A program made the position numbers and the translations under genes. DNA of 64,000 nt from Glebionis coronaria (lineage: Eukaryota > Streptophyta > Magnoliopsida > Asterales > Asteraceae): assembly GCA_025667525.1 (NCBI GenBank), contig CM046876.1, positions 22,965,224 through 23,029,223 of the forward strand, in the 5' to 3' direction. This document shows, one piece after another, positions 1-10,655 of the stretch; the first letter of the stretch is position 1, and each line of letters opens with the position of its first letter. The notes under the pieces were generated by a model. That model had not been told where the DNA came from, made no database searches, and was given only the letters and a program-made list of their open reading frames with translations.

Positions 1-1154
1 GTAAGAAAAGCAGTGATGATGAGAGCACAGATTCAAGAGTAATGATTATTGAAGAACCAGAGAGACTTGAATATGGTGATGAGTTGGCAAAGGAAAAGAT
101 TGCAGAGTTGAAGAATCAAATGGATTATGAGATGCCTGAAGTTGCTCAAATGTACTTTGCATGGGAGAATAAAATAATGGAGAATCCAGACATGACTTTA
201 TCAGATAAAATTTGGGGTTTGGAGATTATACTAAGAGTTGAAAGGGATTGCAAGGTGATTCTTAAATATAAAGCTAGCAAAGTTCTTTCACAAACTAAGA
301 CAGCTAGAAGGGAGCTCTATTACATGTTGCTCAGATGTCATCAAACAGGTTGGACTTTTAAGAAGTTGCAGGGATTGTCCTTTGATGAATTGGAATATAA
401 GGCTTATCCTATTTGGGCAAGTGTGCAAGAGCAGAACACTATCAGACTTCTTTCAGATGAAAGAAAGGAAGAACTTGCAGAAGAGATGCAGATTCAACAG
501 GCTTTGGTTACACCAATACCATTGAAGAAGGGAGTTCCACTTGAGTTCCCAGAAAATATGGATAGAGTGAATCCTATTGAAGTTTTTATTAGAAAGAGTA
601 TTAAGCTCTCACCTTTAGAAGCTTCACACATGGTAGAAGTGTTACCTCATGACTTTAGAAACCCTATAGTTAGCTATGAAGAAGATGCAAGTGGGTTTTG
701 GATGATTGGCATATATGGGAAAGAGGTACATACTTTCACTACTCTTATGTATTTGTTTGCAACCTTGGATAGGGAAGACTTGGCAGACCTTTGGAGGTTG
801 ATGCAGGCCAAGTATGAGACTGAAGCGCCTACTTCATTCAATAGAATAAAGATTTGGTCAACATTCAAAAGAATGTGTGCACCAAATGAAGAAGATCTAG
901 TTTGGAAGGATCGTGATGATGTCAATGGACTTCAATGGTGTCTACATTCAGCAACTGGTGTGTATCATTTGAGTACTACAAAGTTTTCTGAGTATCTTCT
1001 TGTGGATGCTGAGTATCCTATGTCTAAAGAAGTTTTGAAGAAAATGGTGACAACACAGCTGGAGATGGATTACACAAGTGACGTTGGCAAAGATTTGATT
1101 AGGTTTATTTATTTCCAACTTAGTAAGATTTATAAGGATCCTAATTGTACTTAG
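1..1154 (+). CDS. C-terminal part of a copia third-ORF (post-pol) protein, 5' end outside window
   Basis: The frame is open from the first bases, so the first ATG (42) is probably internal. About 370 residues follow before a TAG. It lies immediately upstream of a PPT and LTR, which is the position of the extra ORF downstream of pol in some plant copia elements. The protein is charged and globular with no membrane segment or signal peptide; it has Trp-rich stretches such as the 'ADLWRLMQ' region near residue 246. It resembles, from memory, C-terminal parts of proteins annotated next to Asteraceae copia pol genes. Function is unknown. No internal stop is present, although the adjacent LTR is broken. 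Confidence 0.6.
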   Translation, partial: KKSSDDESTDSRVMIIEEPERLEYGDELAKEKIAELKNQMDYEMPEVAQMYFAWENKIMENPDMTLSDKIWGLEIILRVERDCKVILKYKASKVLSQTKTARRELYYMLLRCHQTGWTFKKLQGLSFDELEYKAYPIWASVQEQNTIRLLSDERKEELAEEMQIQQALVTPIPLKKGVPLEFPENMDRVNPIEVFIRKSIKLSPLEASHMVEVLPHDFRNPIVSYEEDASGFWMIGIYGKEVHTFTTLMYLFATLDREDLADLWRLMQAKYETEAPTSFNRIKIWSTFKRMCAPNEEDLVWKDRDDVNGLQWCLHSATGVYHLSTTKFSEYLLVDAEYPMSKEVLKKMVTTQLEMDYTSDVGKDLIRFIYFQLSKIYKDPNCT

Positions 1155-1195
1155 TTTTATTCAGAAACTTGATTACTAGAGTAGATATCAAGTTT

Positions 1196-1204
1196 AGGGG
1201 AGGA
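1196..1204 (+). other. Polypurine tract of plus-strand copia
   Basis: AGGGGAGGA lies directly before the LTR start at 1206. The same tract, reverse-complemented (TCCTCCCCT), follows the minus-strand LTR at 18127, supporting its role as the plus-strand DNA primer. Confidence 0.8.
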
Positions 1205-1205
1205 T

Positions 1206-1295
1206 TATTGGGAATAAAATGTAGCCAAGACACTTGGATGCTGACAAGAGGAAATTGGACGTTGATATGAAGAAATCAAGAGTTGTCATGACAAG
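1206..1295 (+). repeat. copia 3' LTR, first segment (continues at 16838-17120)
   Basis: Begins TATTGGGAATAAA (one change from the family TGTTGGG). It carries the start of an array of 21-bp repeats (CGCTGACAAGAGGAAATTGGA-like, from 1228) in which Athila-1 inserted. Confidence 0.85.
1291..1295. repeat. Target-site duplication ACAAG, left copy (right copy 16838-16842)
   Basis: ACAAG directly precedes the Athila-1 5' LTR and directly follows its 3' LTR at 16838-16842. It marks both element ends and shows the insertion is complete. Confidence 0.9.
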
Positions 1296-1732
1296 TAATA
1301 AGTGTGAAAACACTTATCCTTTTAACACTTATTTCCAATAATAACAAGACCAAAACGTGGATTTTATGTTGTAAAAGTCAGAATTATGCGTGGTTTGTGT
1401 TTTTATTGTGTTTCAAAACATAAATATGAAAAAGGAAGAAAACACGGGCTTTCACGGGCTTTTATCGAAGAAAAAGACAAAAGACGAAGTCAAAAGGTCA
1501 AAAGTGCAAGAAGAACGGAAGTCAAAGGCCCATTCTAAAGATTTATCGAAGAAAAAGTCTAAAGACGGAAGTTTAACGAAGTTGAAGAACCAAGTCCACT
1601 AAAAGAAGAAAAATAGAAGACGAGTTCAAGTTATCAATCGACTAATCCCGAGACAAAGTCGAGAAAGACGAGTTAATTAAAAGTCGAGAAGACAAGAAGA
1701 AAGAGAGAAGACACAAGACCCTCCCCTTCTCC

Positions 1733-1765
1733 TATATATACCCTCCTAATCCTTCATTAGGAGGG
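1733..1765 (+). promoter_or_regulatory. Athila-1 LTR TATA box plus adjoining hairpin
   Basis: TATATATA (1733-1740) is followed at once by CCCTCCTAAT-ccttc-ATTAGGAGGG, a perfect 10-bp-arm inverted repeat (1741-1765). It probably lies near the transcription start. The 3' LTR copy (15393-15425) has one arm mismatch. Confidence 0.6.
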
Positions 1766-2304
1766 TGTTAGTCTTTTTAATTATTCTTTAATTTTAGTAG
1801 GTAATTAAGTGTGTTTTTTTTCTTCTCTCTAGTTTTTCTTTCAAGCTTTCCAAACCTTCTTCTTAATCTTGTAATCTTTGATCTTAATCTTTAATATAAT
1901 CAAGCTTTTTAAGAAATTCTCATTCTACCTTTCTTAATCATAATCTATTGTTTCGCTGAATTAATCATGTAGTTGGTTTAGTTTTGTTGATGATGTGATT
2001 GATTTGCTTATTGGATTGTGCTTATTGTGTTGGTGTGTTTAAAGTTTTTAGATTATTGCTTATTGCTTAATTTTTATGTTTGTTAGTTTTTAAATAAGTT
2101 GATTTTGGTAGTTTAATATTTTTATAAAAAGTTGATTTTAAATTTTTGCTTATTTAGTGTTTTAAAAAGTTTTTAAGTTTTGGCTTATTTACTTTTTCTT
2201 AAAATTGATTTGGTTAAGTTTTTAGATAAGTGCTTAATTGGTTTTAGCTTAATTTTCATTTTGCTCATTTTTGTTATGATTCAGATTCTTTTAAAACCCT
2301 AGCT

Positions 2305-2830
2305 TCCCGACTTAGGTACAGTTTCTGTTTTTCCCAACTTACATGCAAAATCCTTTTTCACAAATTAGTTACATAGCTAGTCATTCCGAATTAGGTAAAG
2401 GATTGCCTATTCCGACTTATGTGCAAACCAAAGTTTCCCGAATTAGTTTGAATACTTGCCTTATTCCGAATTAACTACAACAACGGATTCCGAACTACAT
2501 ATTGAACTGTGCATTCGAATTATGTCTAGCACTTGGTATTCCGAGTTACTTGTAGCAAACACTTTCCGAACTAGGTCTTGAGTTGCAGATTCCGAACTAC
2601 GTTTGCGACTCAGATTCCAAATTAGCTCCTTCACACATATTCCGGATTGAGTCCTGGTTTTGTATTCCGAATTAGGTCACACATTTAGATTTCGACTTAG
2701 GTTCAGTGCTTTATTCCGAATTAGATCAAGAACCACGGATTCCGAACTAGGTTGAGTTTTTACTGATTCCGAATTAGGTTTAAGATTTGTGTATTCCGAC
2801 TTAAATTATGGTTTTGTTTCCCGAATTATT
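2305..2830 (+). repeat. Array of ~21 degenerate TTCCGAAYTAGG motifs in LTR
   Basis: About 21 copies of a 12-14-bp motif (TTCCGAATTAGGT, TTCCGAACTACGT, CCCGACTTAGGT and similar) recur every 20-35 bp with unrelated spacers. The same array is at 15967-16490 in the 3' LTR. The spacer sequences differ from each other, so it is not a simple tandem repeat. Confidence 0.85.
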
Positions 2831-3176
2831 TTTAAATACTTATTTTTCCCGCTAATTTTCTTAAGTGTTATTTTAGTTGTTTTAACTTAGATTTATTTTT
2901 AAGATTTCATTTTTTATTAAGTTTTCAAAATTTACTTTTTAAAGTTTTAATCTCTCATCCTTTATTTTAAGTCTAAATTTTTAGTTTAAATTTTTAAGCT
3001 TCTACTTTTACGTAACGACATTTACATTTTCATTTTTACTTTTATTTTAAAATAGATAATCTATCACCTTTCTTTTTAATTAACCAAGAACGATTGAGTC
3101 ACACTTAAAACCACGGTCAATTCGAATCGAGACGAGACGATAACTTTTTCATACTTGGCAAAAACCTTGTATCAAA

Positions 3177-3191
3177 TGGCGCCGCTGCCGG
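3177..3191 (+). other. Athila-1 primer binding site
   Basis: TGGCGCCGCTGCCGG lies two bases after the 5' LTR end. It matches the 3' end of plant tRNA-Asp used by Athila elements (known for the lineage). About 250 bp of A/T-rich leader without a gene follows, ending in a pyrimidine-rich stretch and TAG just before the gag ATG. Confidence 0.8.
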
Positions 3192-3442
3192 CTCTTTTCG
3201 TAAAGATTAACGGTTTTTAGTGAGAGAAGCGTTGGATTTTGGGATCCATTCACTCTTGGACGTTATTTTTCGTGTCAAAAATTTTCAAAAATCCATAAAA
3301 ATTAAAAATTTCAAAAAATCCAAAAACATTTAAAAATCATAAAAAGCAATTCTTTTTCAATGATTTTGCACCAAAAATATTTTCTTTTTCACATTAACCA
3401 TTAGTTTTCTTCTATTTTGCTATCTTGTTCTTTTGTAGGTGT

Positions 3443-4946
3443 ATGCGTACCCGTTCAAGAAGGAGGAAATCCATTCAAGTCGCTACTATTGAACCTCTTG
3501 TTGTCGAGCCTCCCGTTGTCAATACAATGGAGAACCGTCCAATGATCGAGCTCTTGCAATCACACGTCGAAGGCAACGATGATGCGATTGTGGTACCGGC
3601 TATTGACGCCAACAACTTCGAGCTCAAATCCGGGTTTATCCAAATGGTTTCCGCAACACCTTTTCTGGATCGTACTCATGACGATCCTCATGATCATATC
3701 AAGAGGTTTTTACACTTACCAAATACTGTAAAATAAAATGGAGTTTCACAAGAGGCAATTCGTTTACTCATCTTTCCTTTCTCCCTCGAGGGACAAGCCT
3801 GGACTTGGCTTGATTAGGAACCACCCCGGAGTATTACAACATGGACGAACCTTGAAACAAAGTTCATAAACTATTATTTCCACCCTCACGTACTACCGCT
3901 TTGCGGAATGACATTATCAACTTTGAACAAAAGTTCGTGAGACATTTAGTGAATCTTGGGATCGTTTTAAGGAACTTTTAAGAAAGTGTCCACAACATGG
4001 TTTTACAAAGTTACATCAAATTAATACTTTTTATAATGGATTAACTTTGAATGACCAAGATTCACTAAATAGTGCCTCGGGGGGTAATATTCTTGTGAAA
4101 ACTATGAATGAGGCTTGGGCAATTATTGAGAACAAAGCCAAATTCCAAACCAAGAGTGTTAGGGCTACTATGGCTAGTGCTAGTTCTAGTGAGACCGACA
4201 AGAAAATTGACGCACTTACCGCACTCATGACAGATTTTGTTTTACACAGTAAGAACAATCCGCATGTTAATGCTTTGAATGAGTCATGCGAAATTTGTGG
4301 GGGATCACATTCATACTTAAATTGTGATAAGGTTCATGAACCCTCTCAACAAGAAGTGTATGCTTATAACACTAATGAGAGGGTGCATTTTAAACCAAAT
4401 GTGGATGCTAATAATCTTTCTTATAGATCTACTAATTATTTGGCTCCTCCCGGTTTTCAACCTCATGCTAGACCCCCTCCTCAATTGACTAATGCCCAAT
4501 ACCCACCAAGGAACCAAGGCCAACAAAGAAATAATTATGAAGAGAATTCTTCCAACAATCAAAGGAATTTTTATTCAAATATTAGGAATTTTAATGGTCA
4601 AAATCAAGGGAATTTTAATGGGCCAAAGCAAGGGTTTGAAAATAACAACTTTAATCAAGGTTTTCATAATAACAATGGTTTTTAACCACAATTTTAAAAC
4701 CAAGGGTATAATCAAATGAACATGCAAAATCCTATGGACTTGGTTCTACAAAAGTTGACTGAACATGAGCGAACAATGAAATCGCTGCAAGAATCGACTA
4801 GAGAGATACAAGAATCAACTGATAGGAAAATTATGCAAATGATTCAAACCCTTCGTCCCCAATGTGCCCTATCTTCTAACACCGTGACCAATCCTAGGGC
4901 CAACGTTAATGCCATCACTACTAGGAGCGGTAAGACCATCGTATAA
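3443..4946 (+). pseudogene. gag: Athila-1 gag, broken
   Basis: Starts MRTRSRRRKSIQ at the ATG at 3443. Gag forms the virus-like particle and binds RNA. The frame stops at 3736; homology to the Athila-3 gag (50331 onward) continues through 3740-4040 in other frames with further stops. A second open stretch (4047-4685) holds the 'DSLNSASGGNIL' segment and a zinc knuckle CEICGGSHSYLNC, then an Asn/Gln-rich tail. After a stop at 4683 the frame resumes at 4716-4946, ending close to 'NAITTRSGK', which in Athila-3 is internal to gag-pol. At least three inactivating changes, so not functional. Confidence 0.85.
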
Positions 4947-5036
4947 CCTTCCTATTCCCCACCTAACCAAGGACCCGACATTCCTTCTACTTCTACCTCC
5001 CGTTCTTCACCTTCTACTTGTGATATACCACCCGTT

Positions 5037-6839
5037 ATGCCTTCGTCTACACCTTATGTTCCACCGATACCTCAAGTTTATACCACACCTTCGGTTCCAA
5101 AACCGGTTCCTCCACCTTCCACTTCTACCCCTCCTCCACCCAAGGACGTGAGTGAGAATTCCATTCCAAAGCCTTCATCTCAACCCAATATAACTTATCC
5201 CTCAAGGTCGAGGAAAGAGAAATTGAAGAATAAGGATGATATTCAAGTTTTGAACTTTCTAAAAATGTTCAAACAATTGAATTTCAATATCACCTTTGCT
5301 GAGGCTCTCGCTAACATGCCTAAATATGCTAAGATGTTTAAGGATCTTTTAAGTGATAAGGAACAATTGCTCGATATCGCCAATACCCAATTGAATGAGA
5401 ATTGTTCTGCCGTTCTTTTGAGAAAACTTCCGGTTAAGTTAGGAGATCCCAGTCGATTCCTTATTCCTTGTTATTTTCCGGGTGTAGAGAATTGTATGGC
5501 TTTGGCGGCTCTTGGTGCGAGTATCAATCTTATGCCATTGTCCATGTGGAAGAAATTATCTTTACCCGAGCTAGTCCCCACTCGTATGACATTGGAATTA
5601 GCTAACTGGTCGGTTGCTTATCCGGTGGGGATAGCCGAGGATGTGTTCGTTGGAGTTGACAAATTCACTTTCCCTGCCGATTTCGTTGTTGTCGACTATG
5701 AAATGGATCCCCGTGTTCCCTTAATTGTGGGACGACCCTTCTTAATAACCAGGCGTACATTGATTGATGTCATCGCGGGTGAACTCATCAGGAGGTTCGG
5801 GGATGATAAAATCGTCTTTTACATGGGTAAACTTTCCAAACTTCCCGATGAGCCCGAATCTGTGAATTACATCGATGTGCTCGACGAAGCATGTGAAGAA
5901 AATTTTCACGAGGCTTGTAAGAGCGGGAGTTCTCCTTTAACTCATGTTGAGAACGTAGCTTCTATTGCTCCATCATTGACTCCATTTGGAGAAAGTGACT
6001 TTCTTTTGAAAGAATTTGAAGCAAGTTTAGGGGATGTAGACATTCGTACCATTGAGAAACTTCTCAATGTGGACCATATTTCTCCTCCTTCCCCTATAGA
6101 GGTTACGCACGATGATCCGAATTTTATTAAACCTTCCATCGACAATCCTCCGGATTTAGAGCTTAAGGAATTACCTTCTCATCTTGAATACGTTTTCCTA
6201 GAAGATAATAAGAAGTTACTCGTCATCATTGCAAAGGACTTAAAAGAGGATGAAAAATATCGACTTATCGATGTGCTCAAAAATCATAAGAAAGCAATTG
6301 CTTGGAAAATTTCCAACATCCGCGAAATTGATCCTAACTTTTGTACTCACAAAATTCTCATGGAAGATGACTTTAAACCCGTAATACAAGGAAAAAGAAG
6401 GGTTAATCCTAAAATTCATGACGTCATCAAGAAAGAAGTTATCAAACTTCTAGATGCCGGAATGATTTACCCTATTTCGGATTCGCCATGGGTTAGTCCC
6501 ATCCATTGTGTGCCTAAGAACGGCAGAATAACCGTTGTTCCCAATGAAAACAATGAGTTGATTCCTACTCGACTTGTAACGGGTTGGCGAGTTTGCATAG
6601 ACTATCGCAAGGTCAATGATGCGACTCGCAAGGATCATTTTCCTCTTCCTTTCATGGATCAAATGCTCGAGCGTTTAGCGGGTAATGACTATAATTTTTT
6701 CTTAGACAGTTTCTCCGGGTATTTTCAAATTCCCATCGATCTAAAAGACCAAGAGAAAACCACATTCACTTGTCCTTATGGAACATTTGCTTACAAAAGA
6801 ATGCCTTTCAGCTTATGCAATGCTCCTGGGACTTTCTAA
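5037..6839 (+). pseudogene. pol: Athila-1 pol: protease and N-terminal reverse transcriptase
   Basis: A 600-residue open stretch. It has a Pro-rich linker, then a retropepsin-like region in which the catalytic motif reads A-L-G-A-S (residues 158-162) where Athila-3 has D-L-G-A-S, so the active-site Asp is lost. An acidic linker follows ('VASIAPSLTPFGESDFLL'), then RT from about residue 440 with 'WVSPIHCVPKNG', 'GWRVCIDYRKVNDATRKDHFPLPFMDQM' split across core motifs, and 'FPYGTFAYKRMPF'-type sequence. It ends at a TAA replacing a Gln codon within the GTFQRC motif. The protease would cut Gag-Pol and RT would copy the genome. Confidence 0.9.
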
Positions 6840-6845
6840 AGGTGT

Positions 6846-7280
6846 ATGATGGCTATATTCCATGACATGGTTGAAGAAACTATGGAAGTCTTTATGGATG
6901 ATTTCTCGGTCTATGGTGATTCTTTCTCTACTTGCCTTGCCAATTTAGAACCTATGCTCAAACGGTGTGAAGACACTCGTCTCGTTCTTAATTGGGAAAA
7001 ATGCCATTTCATGGTAAAAGAAGGCATTGTTCTTGGTCATAAAATCTCCAAAGCCGGTCTTGAAGTCGACCATGCTAAAGTCGATGTTATTGCTAAATTA
7101 CCTCCTCTTTCAACCATGAAGGGTGTGAGAATATTTCTTGGTCATGCGGGCTTCTATCGTCGATTCATTCAAGATTTTTCTAAGATCTCTCGCCCGATGA
7201 CCCACCTTTTGGAAAAAGATACTCCTTTATATTTTCTAAAGAGTGTAATGAATCTTTTAATCTTCTTAAGGATAAATTAA
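6846..7280 (+). pseudogene. pol: Athila-1 pol: RT catalytic palm and thumb
   Basis: Continues RT directly after the stop at 6837-6839. It contains the catalytic box as FMDDFSVYG (residues 16-24; equivalent of YVDD), 'VLNWEKCHFMVKEGIVLGHKIS' and '[22 protein letters not shown]' leading towards RNase H. The frame is lost near 7230-7280 by a small indel, where Athila-3 reads straight on. Confidence 0.9.
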
Positions 7281-7327
7281 CTAAGGCACCGGTCTTAGTT
7301 ACTCCTAATTGGGAGTTACCTTTTGAA

Positions 7328-8236
7328 TTGATGTGTGATGCTAGCGACTTTGCTATTGGAGCGGTTTTAGGTCAACGTGTGAACAAACATTTCCAACCAA
7401 TCTATTACGCTAGCAAGACAATGACGGGGACTCAATTGCATTATACCACTACCGAAAAAGAGCTTTTAGCTGTAGTGTATGCTTTTGAAAAATTTCGCCC
7501 CTATCTTGTCCTTTCCACCACCATTGTCTATACCGATCATTCCGTGTTGAAGTACTTTTTAACAAAACAAGATTCTAAACCAAGACTTCTTCGTTGGGTT
7601 TTACTCCTTCAAAAATTCAAAACTGAAATTCGTGACAAGAAGGGAGCAGAAAACCTAGCCGCGGATCATCTTAGTAGACTCGAGGATCCTTATCAAGGGG
7701 AGCTCCCAAATCAAGAGATTAATGAATCTTTTCCCCTTGAGGCCTTGATTTCTATTAACTCCAATCTTGACCACACCCTATGGTTTGCGGACATTGTAAA
7801 CTATTTAGCGGGTGGCGTTCTCATGGAAGGGTTAACGTCCCAACAAAAGAAAACGTTCTTCAAGGACATTAAACACTATTATTGGGACGACCCTTACCTT
7901 TTCAAGCAATGTGCGGTTCTTGTCATTCGTAGGTGTGTTGATGGGCCGGCAGCTTTACTAATCCTAGAAGCTTGCCACAAAGGACCCACTGGTGGTCACT
8001 TTGGTCCTAATTATACCGCGAAGAAAGTTTTCGACTCGGGATTTTATTTGCTCACCATTTATCATGACGCTCATGAAATGGTTAAGCGTTGTGATGCTTG
8101 CCAAAGACAAGGCAAGATCACACATAAAGATGAGATGCCTCAAAATTTCATCCAAGAATGTGAAATCTTTGACGTATGGGGCATCGACTTTATGGGGCCA
8201 ATCCAAAGGGAACAAGTACATCCTCGTAGTTGTTGA
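7328..8236 (+). pseudogene. pol: Athila-1 pol: RNase H and integrase N-terminus
   Basis: Begins with the RNase H signature '[15 protein letters not shown]' and includes '[10 protein letters not shown]' and '[12 protein letters not shown]'. It then passes into the integrase zinc-binding region (H...H...C-X2-C, ending 'CDACQRQGK') and the first catalytic Asp in '[10 protein letters not shown]'. A short deletion in the 'FPSSNGNKY' region (compare 55205-55225) shifts the frame at about 8200. RNase H would remove RNA from the hybrid; integrase would insert the cDNA. Confidence 0.9.
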
Positions 8237-8996
8237 ATACGTATCAAAATGGGTTGAAGCAAAGGCTTTACCTACTGACGATGCGAGGGTGGTTGTGAAC
8301 TTTCTGAAACAATTATTTGCTCGATTCGGTGTTCCTCGTGCTATCATTAGTGATCGCGGGACTCATTTTTGCAATGATCAATTTGCTCGAGTCATGGCTA
8401 AGTATGGTGTCAATCGCCGTCTTTCCACCGCATATCATCCACAAACAAATGGTCAAGCCGATATTTAAAACCGTAGACGTAAGTGAATCTTAGAGCGAAC
8501 TGTGGGAGAGCATCGTGCCTCATGGGCCGATAAGTTAGATGATGCTTTGTGGGCTTTCCGTACCGCGTATAAGACACCTATTGGTTGCACTCCATATCGT
8601 CTTGTGTACGGAAAGGCATGCCACCTCCCCATTAAGTTGGAGCACAAGGCTTATTGGGCCTTGAAATGGGCTAATTTTGATATCAACAAAGTTAGTGATC
8701 TTAGGAAGATCCAACTCAATGAACTTAATGAACAAAGGAATGAAGCTTAAGAGAATTCATTGATCTACAAGGATAAAACCAAGCTTATTCATGATTCTAG
8801 GATTAAGAACCGAGAGTTTCACATAGGTGATCAAGTTTTACTCTTTAACTCTCGGTTGAAAATCTTTTCGGGCAAGCTTAAGAGCCGTTGGTCTTGTCCA
8901 TTCACCGTTGCCAAAATCTTCCCTTATGGCACCATTGAGTTATCGCAACCAAATGGGCCAAATTTTAAAGTGAATGGCCAACGTGTGAAGTTGTAA
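8200..8996 (+). pseudogene. pol: Athila-1 pol: integrase core and C-terminus
   Basis: Three open pieces (8200-8468, 8502-8750, 8760-8996) carry the second catalytic Asp ('IISDRGTHF'), 'YHPQTNGQA' and then, after stops, '[28 protein letters not shown]', split by frame breaks. The C-terminal SH3-like part follows ('FHIGDQVLLFNSRLK', 'GTIELSQPNGPNFKVNGQRVKL'). The Glu region (QADI* instead of QAEV) is altered and followed by a stop at 8466. Homologous to 45326-46177 and 55080-56066. Confidence 0.9.
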
Positions 8997-10373
8997 TTTG
9001 GTGATGACATCTCTCATGAGATGATTCCATCCCTCACCACGTTTCCCTTGAATTAGTTCTGGGTCGAGTCAGGCTCGTGACTCGGTTAACAAAAACAAGC
9101 GCTTCTTGGGAGGCAACCCGATGATCTATCCTTTACCCGTTTTCATAATAAGTGTAGGGAGAGCCACATAGGTGTTTGTTGTCTTGTTTCTTATGATGTA
9201 TAGGGATTAAAGCTTCAAAGATCACTTTTGATGATATTTGACAACCCGTGATCCCGTGTACCCGTCTTCCCGGTTATATCCTAAACTGTCGTGATTCAAT
9301 ATTTCATATCTTATATATTCACATTGAAATCACTAAAGTTGTCTCTTCCTTAGCAAGATTTAAACAAAGTGCACAAGTCTTAAGTGTAGGGGAGTTTACT
9401 CCCACATGCTTAAACATTGAGGACAATGTTTATATCAAGTGTAGGGGGGACTTCTATTGAAGTTAAGTGGGCTTTTCCATTAATTTGTCCTCATTTTAAC
9501 CGGAAAATCTAATTTTTCGACATTTTTCAAAAAATTTAATCTATTTTGGCCTAGTAGTTTTTTCTCCTTTGTTATTGTTATTTACTTTCTTTGCTAGAAT
9601 AAAGTTTAATAAAGTGGTTTTAATTTTTCAACGTCATGAATCTTTTGACTCAACCCAATTTTACTTATCTAAGTTTACTCTAGCTAGTATCCTTAACGTG
9701 TTTAAGTCAAGTTTTGTTAGGCTTTTATATAGGGAACTTTAAAACGCGAAAGTCTTAGCTCTTACGGGTTAAGAACAAGAACTTTTCGTAAGTTCCTATA
9801 ATTGATCCTAGAAAGTCGTTTATCAAGGGAACTTTAAAATGCGATTTCGAAACTTAAAAGAGTCTAAGAAGTTGCAAGATCCTATAGATGACTTGAAAAT
9901 CCAAAACATTGATTTAATTGGCTAAGCATTCACGAGTCTCATTCTTTGAGATTTTAAATTATGGAGAACGAGAGATGATAGAGTCGATTATAAGTTTGTT
10001 ATTCTTTCATGAATTTATGTGAGTTGATTATAAGCTTTTTCTCCCATCGTTTGTTAATAAATATATATGCAATAAATAAGGTCGTACGATTTGAAAAGTT
10101 ACTTAGCTTCTAGCACAAGATCGTTTAAAAGTTGCTCGGTATTAGTTAGAGTTCATAGCTAAGGCATAACTTATTGAAGCGGGATGCGAAGATTGGCAAG
10201 TCCGAAAAGTCCCTAACAAGGCATGAGGGCTACATTTTGTTGCTAAAGATCCCAAGTGATGTGAAGAATCATTTATCAAAAATCAATATGAAGGATCGAG
10301 ACACGTGACGAAAAGCAAATACTCCGCTAAAGATCATGGAGAAGTCTATCCGAAAAGACCCTAGCAAGGTATG
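8997..10373 (+). other. Athila-1 post-pol noncoding region, first part
   Basis: No credible ORF and no env-like gene. It holds three PPT-like copies of AAGTGTAGGG (9150-9163, 9382-9394, 9437-9450), a perfect inverted repeat (9411-9432) and a block TCTCATTCTTTGAGATTT (9937-9954) also found in Athila-2 and Athila-3. The rest is A/T-rich. The region resumes after the 3.8-kb insertion at 14207. Confidence 0.8.
9411..9432 (+). repeat. Perfect inverted repeat TAAACATTG/CAATGTTTA next to PPT-like tract
   Basis: Arms of 9 bp around an AGGA loop, followed 4 nt later by the AAGTGTAGGGGGGA tract at 9437-9450. Identical inverted repeats occur at 56409-56430 and 61211-61232 in the other two Athila elements, in the same place after pol. 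Confidence 0.85.
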
Positions 10374-10655
10374 TGTGGATTTGCTATTATAGATCTGGTG
10401 GTCTAACATGGTGGTAAATGGTGGTGGTAGCCATTGTTGAAAGAGAGAGAGAAGAGAGGTTGTGTGAAAGAAATAAAAATGTAATAGAAGTGAAAATGAA
10501 CACAAGCAACACCCCTCCTTGGAAGCTAAGGAGGGGTATATATAGTCACACACGATACACTTAACTATACATGAACCTAGTCTAGTCTAAACGTGTGTGA
10601 CTATGATTACTAATGGGAATTCTTAAATGTCGTCACATAGAGTGAATTTCCAACA
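10374..10655 (-). repeat. 3' LTR of the 3.8-kb element
   Basis: Ends (plus coordinates) in ...ttccaaca. It contains TATATATA on the minus strand (10537-10544) followed by a perfect hairpin CCCCTCCTT/AAGGAGGGG (10512-10536). Confidence 0.85.

Larger units (their letters stand above)
1296..3174 (+). repeat. Athila-1 5' LTR (1879 bp)
   Basis: Starts TAATAAGTG and ends TTGTATCA, so TA...CA termini rather than TG...CA. The first bases form a hairpin (ATAAGTGT-gaaa-ACACTTAT). It contains a TATA box (1733-1740), an adjoining perfect hairpin (1741-1765), several GCTTATT motifs (about 1990-2190) and an array of ~21 TTCCGAATTAGG-like motifs (2305-2830). A 70-codon Lys-rich ORF (1390-1602) overlaps U3 but is not considered a gene. 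Confidence 0.9.

Noticed and set aside
1390..1602. 70-codon Lys-rich ORF in both Athila-1 LTRs (also 15050-15262)
   Set aside because: It lies in U3 upstream of the TATA box, its composition follows an A/G-rich repeat, and two near-identical LTRs keep it open by descent.
2305..2830. Short repeated motifs with unique spacers resembling a CRISPR array
   Set aside because: Motifs are only 12-14 bp, degenerate and irregularly spaced, and lie inside a plant LTR; no cas-like gene.
3400..3442. Pyrimidine tract plus TAG|G before the Athila-1 gag ATG as a splice acceptor
   Set aside because: Only the acceptor side looks convincing; no matching donor or equivalent in Athila-3 was identified.
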